Shown here: piece by piece, positions 1 to 6,802 of the stretch
Numbering within the stretch: position 1 is the first letter of the stretch
How the letters are laid out: every line of letters begins with the position of its first letter
Position numbers and translations under genes: made by a program
Notes under the pieces: model-generated
What the model was told of the DNA's origin: nothing
The model's input: only the letters and a program-made list of their open reading frames with translations
Databases searched by the model: none
NCBI GenBank assembly: GCA_046299555.1
Contig: JBKBHS010000001.1
Location: 1,364,001-1,428,000, forward strand
Length of the DNA stretch: 64,000 nucleotides
Direction of reading: 5' to 3'
From: CALKJP01 sp046299555
GTDB taxonomy: Bacteria; Bacteroidota; Bacteroidia; JACCXN01

Positions 1-104
1 AGCACGATTAGAATCTATTCAAAATTTTAAACACGGAAATTTATGAAAAAAATTAGCCTTATAGTTTTATTGTGTTTAATTATTGCTGCTTGTAAAAAAG
101 AAAG
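1..104 (+). repeat. Direct repeat copy A (GH16 end plus lipoprotein signal)
   Basis: These bases recur at 1173-1276 with about three mismatches, an offset of 1172. The repeat holds the last 14 codons of a GH16-like reading frame (ending in HGNL and a stop) and the first 20 codons of a lipoprotein gene, whose ATG overlaps that stop as ATGA. Copy A starts at the window edge, so its true left boundary is not visible. Identity stops right after the lipobox and the KKE that follows it, so the two lipoproteins share a signal peptide but not a mature part. Confidence 0.85.
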
Positions 105-618
105 AATAGAACCGAATGATTATCCTTTTGTTTTTGGGAGCTCTGATTTAGGAGAGGTTTCTTGTTTAGAAGGATGTAATCCTACAACATTAAATATTTT
201 TGATTTAGATTTTTACATAGAAATAGATAGAAAATTTAATATTTATTTAAAAAATCAATCAGGAGATAATTTATACAGAGGAAAGTTTACAAGATTTAAA
301 TTAAAAGAGGTAAGAGAAAAATTTGAATATATATCCGAATATGATGCCCCTTTGCCGGAGTATATAAAATATTTAATATATACGTTTGACGTAAATATCA
401 TGAGCTATTCAATTAATAAATATACAAGAATGATGAATGATATTAAAGAAATAAAATTTGTTTTATGGCCAACAAAAAAGGGGAAAATGGTTAATGGGAA
501 TGTAGTTTATTATTATACAGATTATAAATTAGGTTATGGTTTTGAAAGCAAATATTTTTGGAAAGATGGTAAAAAATCTAATTATTATTTTAGTTATGGT
601 TTTTATAAAAACATTTAA
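43..618 (+). CDS. Small lipoprotein of unknown function
   Basis: This 191-residue protein starts with a short lipoprotein signal peptide whose lipobox cysteine is C17 (IIAAC), so it should be anchored to an envelope membrane. The mature part is rich in Tyr, Lys, Phe and Asn and reads as a small beta-rich domain; I do not recognise a family. Its ATG overlaps the stop codon of an upstream GH16-like reading frame that begins outside the window. Its signal peptide is nearly identical, at DNA level, to the one of the lipoprotein at 1215. A variable lipoprotein behind a shared signal could be a surface antigen or an immunity-type protein, but nothing in the sequence proves either. Confidence 0.6.
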   Translation: MKKISLIVLLCLIIAACKKERIEPNDYPFVFGSSDLGEVSCLEGCNPTTLNIFDLDFYIEIDRKFNIYLKNQSGDNLYRGKFTRFKLKEVREKFEYISEYDAPLPEYIKYLIYTFDVNIMSYSINKYTRMMNDIKEIKFVLWPTKKGKMVNGNVVYYYTDYKLGYGFESKYFWKDGKKSNYYFSYGFYKNI

Positions 619-627
619 ATAAGTTAT

Positions 628-1218
628 ATAAAAAAAATAATATTGATATTATTACTATTAAGGCTACATATGGCAATTTCGCAACCAAGTTTTACTATTC
701 CTGTAGCAGAATGTACTGGAGATGTAACAATAACTTTTTCAAATGGCAATATACTTAAGTTTATTTGCCAAGAAAAAACACTTGATAATCCAATCAGAGC
801 AATACCGTTTATTAATAATTTTCAATTTCCACAGCCCAAAAATTATAATCAAAATTCCTATGATTTAATTTGGGAAGATGAATTTAATTCAGGAATATTA
901 GACGGAAAGAAATGGAAACGCGATATAGGCGATCATTTTGGATTGCAAAATAATGGCAACAATGGCCCTAATAATTTAGCATACGAAGCAGCCATAGACG
1001 AACGACCTCATTTGTTTGAAATAAGTAACGGTATCTTAAAACTAAAAATGCGTTATCACGAACAAATGGCTAATGTGTTTGATTATCCTAAAAATTGTAG
1101 TAATACTATTCCTCTTGAAGATTGTATATTACCAGATGGTATCGTTAATCAACGTTTATTTAAATACGAAACAGCACGATTAGAATCTATTCAAAATATT
1201 AAACACGGATATTTATGA
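628..1218 (+). pseudogene. Truncated glycoside hydrolase family 16 fragment
   Basis: The reading frame carries the N-terminal part of a GH16 (laminarinase/beta-glucanase type) domain: the strand DLIWEDEFNSG...DGKKWKRDIG is the usual family start, and it ends at KHGYL, where complete enzymes continue with GYFE(I/V)R. The catalytic ExDxxE motif lies further downstream in this family, so the fragment should be inactive. The first codon of a plausible signal peptide (KKIILILLLL) is ATA at 628, not ATG; the first usable initiator is TTG 643, which cuts into the signal. The final TGA overlaps the ATG of the next lipoprotein. Loss of both ends points to a decayed gene, although translation as a short protein cannot be excluded. 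Confidence 0.65.
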
Positions 1219-1276
1219 AAAAAATTAGCCTTATAGTTTTATTGTGTTTAATTATTACTGCTTGTAAAAAAGAAAA
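1173..1276 (+). repeat. Direct repeat copy B
   Basis: This is the second copy of the 104-base repeat at 1-104. It spans the 3' end of the GH16 fragment and the first 20 codons of the lipoprotein at 1215. Three substitutions were counted; two change residues in the GH16 tail (FKHGNL versus IKHGYL) and one changes A15 to T in the signal peptide. The sequence diverges at once after the KKE behind the lipobox. Confidence 0.85.
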
Positions 1277-1439
1277 AGTTCAAATGAATGAAGAAAACCA
1301 AGGTTTTGATGTTGGCGCTACACAAATAAAGCTTTTAGAAAAAGATGAAGAAATGATGTTGTATATTATTGAACTTAAAAAAGAAAATGAAGCTTTGAAG
1401 CAAGATATAATTAGTTTAAAAAATAAATATTATTCGTAA
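1215..1439 (+). CDS. Short chimeric lipoprotein with coiled-coil tail
   Basis: A lipoprotein signal (lipobox ITAC, C17) is joined after about ten residues to a segment rich in Leu, Lys and Glu with heptad spacing (IKLLEKDEEMMLYIIELKKE and on). That segment looks like the extreme C-terminal helix that many Bacteroidota surface and fibre proteins, including those with an endosialidase-type chaperone domain, carry. The protein is only 74 residues long. The simplest reading is a deletion that fused the start of a lipoprotein gene to the last 40 codons of an unrelated gene. It overlaps the upstream GH16 frame by 4 bases and the next lipoprotein frame by a few codons. Whether it is expressed is unknown. 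Confidence 0.5.
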   Translation: MKKISLIVLLCLIITACKKEKVQMNEENQGFDVGATQIKLLEKDEEMMLYIIELKKENEALKQDIISLKNKYYS

Positions 1440-1887
1440 AATATTTATCTTATTAATTATGGTTTTTGTTTATACATCATGCCGCAAATATGAGGAAGAC
1501 CCATATACGGTTATTTTTCAAGAGCCTCAAAAACGTATTGTTGGAGAATGGATATGTGAATCAATTGTTATCGATGGTATTGATTCTACTAATTACTTAA
1601 AAGACACGGTTGGTTTATGGACTATTGGATATTATCCCCAATTTGGATTTAGTAGAATGTTGTGGATGAATACCTTTAAGTATGAATATACTTTTATAGA
1701 TAAACATCGAAAATTGATTTTCCGAAAAGAGCGACCTAATAATGATTCACTTTGGTTGTTAAATAAAACAAGATGGTTGGAAGAGTTTTCAGAATGGGAA
1801 ATAATACAACTAAATAAACAAAAGTTTAAAATTTTTTCAAATGATATAAATAGTAAAAGCTATGAAATCACTTTTAATAAAAAATAA
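1432..1887 (+). CDS. Lipocalin-like lipoprotein
   Basis: The protein has the arrangement of small Bacteroidota lipocalin-like lipoproteins: a signal ending in a lipobox cysteine (VYTSC), then RIVGEWICES (the usual GxW strand), and a final strand SEWEIIQLNKQKFKI. It is about 150 residues. The first ATG (1459) lies inside the hydrophobic core; the frame reads RKIFILLIMVFVYTSC upstream of it, so a full signal peptide would need the ATT at 1432 as initiator. ATT is a rare start, so either translation begins at 1459 with a short signal or the start codon has mutated. A ligand cannot be predicted. It follows the chimeric lipoprotein with a small overlap, so they may share a transcript. Confidence 0.6.
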   Translation: MRKIFILLIMVFVYTSCRKYEEDPYTVIFQEPQKRIVGEWICESIVIDGIDSTNYLKDTVGLWTIGYYPQFGFSRMLWMNTFKYEYTFIDKHRKLIFRKERPNNDSLWLLNKTRWLEEFSEWEIIQLNKQKFKIFSNDINSKSYEITFNKK

Positions 1888-1967
1888 TAAAGCACTACTC
1901 TTTATACTTTTTTGCTTTACCCTTTCAATCTTTTGGTCATAAGGCCAACAAAGGATGATAAACTGCA

Positions 1968-3227
1968 TTATGCTTTAACTGTAATAATATCACTTAGTCT
2001 GGTAGTATAGCAAGGCGATAATTTTTCTTGTTTCATTTTCCAAACGCGTTTAGGATCTTGCGATGCTAAACGTACTTTTTGTTGTCCCATGCTGTTATTA
2101 ATTACATCTATTGCTTTCATTAATGCACGGTGGCGCTCATGGCTGTTTTCAAATATGTTTAATTGCGGAAGTGTGGCGGGTGTAAAATCTTGTACAATTA
2201 CGCCAGCTTTTTTGTAATGGTATCCTTTTTTATAAATATGCTTGAGCGCTTGTGTAGCGAATTTGGAGAGCTCTATAGAGGAGTTGGTAGGGTAGGGAAG
2301 TTTTATCACAATGTTTCTGCTGTATTGCGGTAAATCTTTGCGATGCCCGTTGGTGTGTATAAATACCATGAGCGAGTTACAACACGAATTTTGTTTTCTG
2401 AGTTTTTCTGCACAGGATACGGCAAAGGTGCTTATGCGTTCGCTTAGTTCTTCAAATTCGGTATAATTTTTTTCAAACGAACGAGTGGTAGCAATATTTT
2501 TTTTGGCTTCCGGCTCTTCCAAATTAAGTGTGGGAATGCCTTGCAAATCGTGCTTAAGGCGTAATCCTACAATACTCATGTTTTTCTTTACCCAGTTATC
2601 ATCCAGTTGCGTAAAATCAAATGCTGTTATAACACCGATTTTATTCAGGCGTTTGGCATGTTGCCTTCCAATTCCCCATACATCTTCAATTTTAAGCCAT
2701 TTAAGTGCTTTTATGCGTTTTTCTTCGCTGTCAATAATATGCACACCGGTGGTTTGTTCAGGATATTTTTTTGCAATACGGTTGGCTACTTTTGCTAATA
2801 CCTTGGTGGGTGCTATACCCACACTAATGGGTATTCCTGTCCATTTTAAAACTTTTTGTCGCATGCTTATGCCATGCTCTTTAAGATTTATAAAATCAAA
2901 ACCTGTGAGTTTTAAAAAGGCTTCATCAATACTGTATATTTCTATATCGGGGCTGTAGTCGGCCAGAATACTCATTACACGCTGGCTCATATCGCCATAC
3001 AAGGCAAAGTTGGCAGAAAAAACGTGTACGTGATGTTTGTCAAATAAGTCTTGATATTGAAAGGCGGGTGCTCCCATGGGAATTCCAAGCGCTTTTGCTT
3101 CGTTGCTGCGAGCAATAACACATCCGTCATTATTAGAAAGTACAACAATAGGTTTTCCTTGCAAATCGGGGCGAAATACCCGTTCGCAGGAAGCGTAAAA
3201 GTTGTTACAGTCTATTAATGCAAACAT
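1968..3227 (-). CDS. umuC: Error-prone Y-family DNA polymerase UmuC
   Basis: The 419-residue product matches UmuC in length and motifs. The N-terminus MFALIDCNNFYASCERVF carries the first catalytic Asp and the YASCER motif of the Y-family palm, and IYSIDEAFL supplies the second acidic pair. A helix-hairpin-helix (VWGIGRQHAKRL) and the little-finger region follow, with a C-terminal UmuC tail. In the family it forms DNA polymerase V with processed UmuD and copies damaged templates. It starts one base after the umuD stop (TAA-C-ATG), which implies translational coupling. Expression should follow the promoter upstream of umuD. Confidence 0.95.
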   Translation of the reverse strand: MFALIDCNNFYASCERVFRPDLQGKPIVVLSNNDGCVIARSNEAKALGIPMGAPAFQYQDLFDKHHVHVFSANFALYGDMSQRVMSILADYSPDIEIYSIDEAFLKLTGFDFINLKEHGISMRQKVLKWTGIPISVGIAPTKVLAKVANRIAKKYPEQTTGVHIIDSEEKRIKALKWLKIEDVWGIGRQHAKRLNKIGVITAFDFTQLDDNWVKKNMSIVGLRLKHDLQGIPTLNLEEPEAKKNIATTRSFEKNYTEFEELSERISTFAVSCAEKLRKQNSCCNSLMVFIHTNGHRKDLPQYSRNIVIKLPYPTNSSIELSKFATQALKHIYKKGYHYKKAGVIVQDFTPATLPQLNIFENSHERHRALMKAIDVINNSMGQQKVRLASQDPKRVWKMKQEKLSPCYTTRLSDIITVKA

Positions 3228-3228
3228 G

Positions 3229-3678
3229 TTAGAATGATTTAATAACGTGTGTTACAATTCCCCACACAATAAAATTATTTTCTTCGGTAATTTTTATGGG
3301 TTGATAGTCTTCGTTTTCCGGCATCAGCCAAACTTGTTTTTTTTCTATTTTAATACGCTTTGCAGTAAATTTTCCATCAATACAACATACCGCAATTTTT
3401 CCATTGGCGGGTTCGAGGCTGCGATCGATAATTAATAAATCGCCATCATTTATTCCTGCATTTTTTAAAGATTCGCCTTTTACTCTTCCGTAAAAGGTAG
3501 CAGAAGGATGTTTTATCAAGTGTTTGTTTAAGTCAATGGAAATATCTACAAAATCGAGGGCAGGAGAGGGGAATCCGGCACTAATACTTTCTGATACCAA
3601 TGGAAGCTCCAGCTCGGTATCGGTAAGAGCGGAATAGATATCTAACAATTTGCTGCTATGTAATTTTAATGGAGTCAT
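3229..3678 (-). CDS. umuD: UmuD-like S24 self-cleaving protein
   Basis: The 149-residue product is a LexA/UmuD-type S24 peptidase. An AGFPSPA segment near the N-terminus matches the cleavage region (usually Ala-Gly or Cys-Gly). The nucleophile should be the Ser in GESLKNAGI and the general base the Lys in FTAKRI. GESL replaces the more common GDSM. There is no DNA-binding domain, which separates UmuD from LexA. After RecA-stimulated self-cleavage, family members activate the polymerase encoded next door. A good Bacteroidota promoter lies about 40 bases upstream. Confidence 0.93.
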   Translation of the reverse strand: MTPLKLHSSKLLDIYSALTDTELELPLVSESISAGFPSPALDFVDISIDLNKHLIKHPSATFYGRVKGESLKNAGINDGDLLIIDRSLEPANGKIAVCCIDGKFTAKRIKIEKKQVWLMPENEDYQPIKITEENNFIVWGIVTHVIKSF

Positions 3679-3718
3679 TTTTTGATGATTGAAAGAAGGA
3701 GGTTTAAATATAATTGAT

Positions 3719-3749
3719 CAAACTTAATGAAAATAGTGCTTTAAATCAA
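3719..3749 (-). promoter_or_regulatory. umuDC promoter
   Basis: Read on the minus strand, TAAGTTTG (3719-3726) fits the Bacteroidota TAnnTTTG -7 element. A TTG (3747-3749) lies 20 bases upstream, the expected place of the -33 element. The -7 box is 40 bases before the umuD ATG. The palindrome TTGATCAA (3714-3721) overlaps the box and could hold a repressor, but I have no basis to call it a LexA site. Confidence 0.6.
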
Positions 3750-3762
3750 TTAATGATTTAGC

Positions 3763-3793
3763 AAAAAAGCCTTCTGAAATACAGAAGGCTTTA
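3763..3793 (-). terminator. Terminator of the sulfur operon
   Basis: A hairpin with arms GCCTTCTG (3769-3776) and CAGAAGGC (3782-3789) around a 5-base loop is followed, on the minus strand, by a run of six T. It sits 26 bases beyond the stop of the last gene of the sulfur operon (3819) and upstream of the umuDC promoter, so it separates the two minus-strand units. Confidence 0.85.
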
Positions 3794-3818
3794 AGTAATT
3801 AATAACCAATGAAAAAAA

Positions 3819-4316
3819 TTAATGAGGTAATTTTTCTCTGAATTTACCGTAAACCCAGGTGCCTGCAATAGCGCTAAGCAATGTTACAATGATAACGGTT
3901 GCTCCGGTTCCAATTTGAGCAAATAATGGTCCCGGGCAAGCCCCTGTAATAGCCCATCCTAATCCAAACATAAGTCCGCCAAAAATTTGTCCTTTGTTAA
4001 AGGTTTTTGGATGAAACTCTACGGTTTCGCCATAAATGGTTTTTATGTTGAATTTTTTGATTAAGAATACGGAAATCATTCCGACTAAAACAGCGCTACC
4101 AATTACACCATACATATGAAAAGACTGTAAGCGAAACATTTCTTGTATTCTAAACCATGAAATAATTTCGGCCTTTACGAAAATTATTCCGAATAAAATT
4201 CCTACTACAGTGTATTTTAAATTATACCACCAAGGATGTTTTAATTCTGATTCATTTACACACATGGTGTCTAATGAACGCACTTGAAAATCTTTGTCGT
4301 TTGCTTTATTTTGCAT
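3819..4316 (-). CDS. YeeE/YedE half-transporter, DUF6691 type
   Basis: This 165-residue membrane protein has about four hydrophobic segments and the motif GACPGP (C127), a hallmark of the YeeE/YedE sulfur-transport family. Full-length members such as TsuA carry thiosulfate through a path lined by conserved cysteines; here the transporter is split into two genes, this one and the neighbour at 4329, separated by 12 bases. The two halves probably assemble into one channel in the inner membrane. It is the last gene of the seven-gene sulfur operon. The exact substrate (thiosulfate, sulfide or another sulfur species) is inferred from the company it keeps. Confidence 0.85.
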   Translation of the reverse strand: MQNKANDKDFQVRSLDTMCVNESELKHPWWYNLKYTVVGILFGIIFVKAEIISWFRIQEMFRLQSFHMYGVIGSAVLVGMISVFLIKKFNIKTIYGETVEFHPKTFNKGQIFGGLMFGLGWAITGACPGPLFAQIGTGATVIIVTLLSAIAGTWVYGKFREKLPH

Positions 4317-4328
4317 AATTCTAATTTT

Positions 4329-4892
4329 TTAAAGTGATAAAATAAATGGTAAAATAACATTTGCCATAAAGAAACCACCAGCCATAAAGCAGCAGGTAGC
4401 AACTAATGAAGGCCATTGTAAGGTGGATAATCCCATAATGGCATGGCCGGAAGTACATCCTCCTGCGTAGCGTGTTCCAAATCCAACTAAAAATCCACCA
4501 ACAATCATCATGATAAATCCTTTAAGGGTTAGTAAATTTGCCCAGCTAAATAGTTGCTTTGGAACTAATCCGGTATAATCATTAATACCATAGTTAGCAA
4601 GTTCATTTACTAAATTAGGATGTACATCTATGGGCTCAGGATTCATTAAAAATAATCCTGAAATAATTCCTCCAATTAAAATTCCTGCTACGAAAAATAA
4701 GTTCCATACTTCTTTTTTCCAATCGTATTTAAAAAACGGAATATTAGCCGGTACGCACGCTGCACATACGTGACGTAGAGATGATGAAATTCCAAAAGAT
4801 TTGTTTCCAATTAATAACAGTGTTGGAACTGTTAGGCCGATGAGCGGCCCTGCAACATACCAAGGCCAGGGTTGTAATAGTACTTCTTTCAT
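4329..4892 (-). CDS. YeeE/YedE half-transporter
   Basis: The 187-residue protein is the other half of the split YeeE/YedE transporter. It has about five hydrophobic segments and the family motif GGCTSGH (C146), plus a second cysteine pair, C43 and C46 (VCAAC), near the first loop. Conserved cysteines of this family pass thiosulfate by transient S-H...S contacts. The gene lies 18 bases downstream of the porin gene and 12 bases upstream of the partner half, so the three are almost certainly co-transcribed. Together with the porin it gives a plausible route for a small sulfur anion from outside to cytoplasm. Confidence 0.87.
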   Translation of the reverse strand: MKEVLLQPWPWYVAGPLIGLTVPTLLLIGNKSFGISSSLRHVCAACVPANIPFFKYDWKKEVWNLFFVAGILIGGIISGLFLMNPEPIDVHPNLVNELANYGINDYTGLVPKQLFSWANLLTLKGFIMMIVGGFLVGFGTRYAGGCTSGHAIMGLSTLQWPSLVATCCFMAGGFFMANVILPFILSL

Positions 4893-4910
4893 ACTGATTT
4901 GATTTAGGGG

Positions 4911-6308
4911 TTAAAAGTGATAATTGATTATTAAATTATAGTTTGACATATTTACTTTGTTTGCTATATAACGACCTTCGTTATAAGTGTTGCCTAAAGC
5001 ACCTTTATATACATATAATGCTTGTACATTAAATCCTTTTAAGTATCCATCAAATTCGTAATTGAAAAATACATTAAGTTGATTGAATGATGGTATTGTA
5101 TACTTGTTTTGTGCTACATGTTTTTTTACATCCGGCATATAAAAGTGTCCGTATGCAATTCCTGTACGTAAGTGTTTTTCTATTTTAAATTCTGATTTAA
5201 ATACCAGTGCTTTACTGTTGGCTGAGCCTTCCATACGCTCTCTTGGAAGAAAGGTATAAAATGGTTCAGTGCCCCATTCGCGTGGCATTAAAAAGCGATC
5301 TTCATCAGCAATGTGCGTGTAGTTAAGTGTAAATTCAAATTGGGATGTTTTATAGCCTGCACGTGCACTATAAAATTTCGATTCACTGTCTTTATGCAAG
5401 TATGCTTTCAAGCTATCTTCATTACCACCATTATTTAGTGCGTTTTGATATCCTCCTTGAATGCCAAGTAAAATGGCTTTTTCTTTTTCTTTGTTTACAG
5501 GGATTTGTGCATCTATTTGTGCAAAAGCGGTATTGAAAATATTTTCTACATAATAATTCCATACGTTAATTTTTAGTTCCCTAACAGGAGTATATGCTAT
5601 ATTGGCAATTGCAATTCCCATACTACTCAATTGATTTCTATAGCCAGATGGATTTCCGTAAATATCTCTTCCTACCGGATAAGTACCAATACTTTTACCA
5701 ACGCTAAACCATCTAACCGTAGAGCGTGGGCTTATTCCATGTATCCATCCTCCATTAAACTGAAGTCTTTCCCATTCTTTTATTTCAATCCATAAGCCAT
5801 CTTCAAGGGTTGGTCGCATACGTCCATCTTGTGGGTTAATAAATGGCGTTTTTAAATTTTGGCGTCCGAATATAATGCGTGATTTGCTAAAATGGTATTT
5901 AATATTAAGATTTTCCAGACGATCTAAATCATCATGATTTTCGGGGTCTTGCATATCAAAGTTGCCTAATTCATAACGGCTACGGGTTCCGCTTTTTGGA
6001 TCAATTGCCCCCAAATGATTTGACCAAATGTTAAAAATAAAAAAGCCACTCATACCAAATTGAAATCCGTAAAATTTTGCACTTTCATATCCAATACCTG
6101 CACCTACTGCTAATGCATGATAGTCGATTAATCCAGGTGCATTATCAGTGGCCATAAAGTAATTGCGCGAATGGCCATGAAAATGTCCTTTCATCATAAA
6201 GTCTTTCAAAGTTTTGGTATCAGTACTATCATGCTCATTATTGTTAGCTAATACTATATTAGCAAGCAATATCGATAGCGATAACGCAATAATTTTTTTA
6301 ATAAACAT
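4911..6308 (-). CDS. Outer-membrane porin, OprD-like
   Basis: The 465-residue protein has a cleavable signal peptide (cleavage expected near ANIVLA-NN) and ends in aromatic residue pattern NLIINYHF, typical of an outer-membrane beta-barrel. Alternating hydrophobic strands, FGRQNLKTPFIN and WIHGISPR resemble OprD-family porins from Bacteroidota. It should let a specific small solute cross the outer membrane. Its place between the DsrE-like gene and the two YeeE/YedE halves suggests the solute is a sulfur compound. The family call is by overall pattern, so the specificity is an inference. Confidence 0.7.
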   Translation of the reverse strand: MFIKKIIALSLSILLANIVLANNNEHDSTDTKTLKDFMMKGHFHGHSRNYFMATDNAPGLIDYHALAVGAGIGYESAKFYGFQFGMSGFFIFNIWSNHLGAIDPKSGTRSRYELGNFDMQDPENHDDLDRLENLNIKYHFSKSRIIFGRQNLKTPFINPQDGRMRPTLEDGLWIEIKEWERLQFNGGWIHGISPRSTVRWFSVGKSIGTYPVGRDIYGNPSGYRNQLSSMGIAIANIAYTPVRELKINVWNYYVENIFNTAFAQIDAQIPVNKEKEKAILLGIQGGYQNALNNGGNEDSLKAYLHKDSESKFYSARAGYKTSQFEFTLNYTHIADEDRFLMPREWGTEPFYTFLPRERMEGSANSKALVFKSEFKIEKHLRTGIAYGHFYMPDVKKHVAQNKYTIPSFNQLNVFFNYEFDGYLKGFNVQALYVYKGALGNTYNEGRYIANKVNMSNYNLIINYHF

Positions 6309-6329
6309 GGCAGCGGGTTGATTTACTTT

Positions 6330-6755
6330 TTAGAATCCTGCTTTTAAATAAGAATAGCCTTCCTCTTGTTTGGTTACAATAGCAATTAATCCGTAAGGTG
6401 TATAAAAGGCATCATTTAATATTTGAGATTTTTCAAGTTTCATTTGTTCCATGGTAAATTCACAAACTACAAAACGCACACCCTTTTTGCTTAATGCTGT
6501 AATCTCTTCAGCTACATTGCTGCTTTCTTTTTTCATCATCGCTATTCCTTTGTTGTGAATAATTACTTCAATTTTTGCATTAGGCCATATTTTAGTCATA
6601 TTGCCTAATTGTTTTACAAGCGCTCTGTATGCTAAGGTATCACCGGTGGTTAATTGCATTACTACTTTGTGTTCTTTGGTATCAGTTTGTTGAGCCAAAG
6701 TTGCATTGCTAAACCAGCTAATAAGTATTGCAATAATCAGGAATAAATTCTTCAT
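6330..6755 (-). CDS. Exported DsrE-family protein
   Basis: The 141-residue protein has a signal peptide (cleavage near TLA-QQ) followed by a DsrE/DsrF-like fold: a first strand KVVMQLTTGD, then KIEVIIHNKG, and FVVCEFTMEQ with a single cysteine, C98, at the position where family members bind persulfide sulfur. Cytoplasmic DsrE-like proteins relay sulfane sulfur; exported versions are common in Bacteroidota and less well studied. Here it lies between soxB and the porin gene. A role as periplasmic sulfur carrier is likely but not shown by the sequence alone. Confidence 0.75.
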   Translation of the reverse strand: MKNLFLIIAILISWFSNATLAQQTDTKEHKVVMQLTTGDTLAYRALVKQLGNMTKIWPNAKIEVIIHNKGIAMMKKESSNVAEEITALSKKGVRFVVCEFTMEQMKLEKSQILNDAFYTPYGLIAIVTKQEEGYSYLKAGF

Positions 6756-6802
6756 GTTTTTTTATTTTGTTTATTCTTTTTTACTTTTCTTTTGTATCTC
6801 TT

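Noticed and set aside
43..1887. Immunity genes of a contact-dependent toxin system
   Set aside because: The lipoprotein array is suggestive, but no toxin, Rhs, VgrG or PAAR gene is visible and the interleaved fragment is a GH16 enzyme.
2485..2958. Open frame on the plus strand opposite umuC
   Set aside because: It mirrors the codon pattern of umuC, has no recognisable motif and lies wholly inside a well-supported gene.
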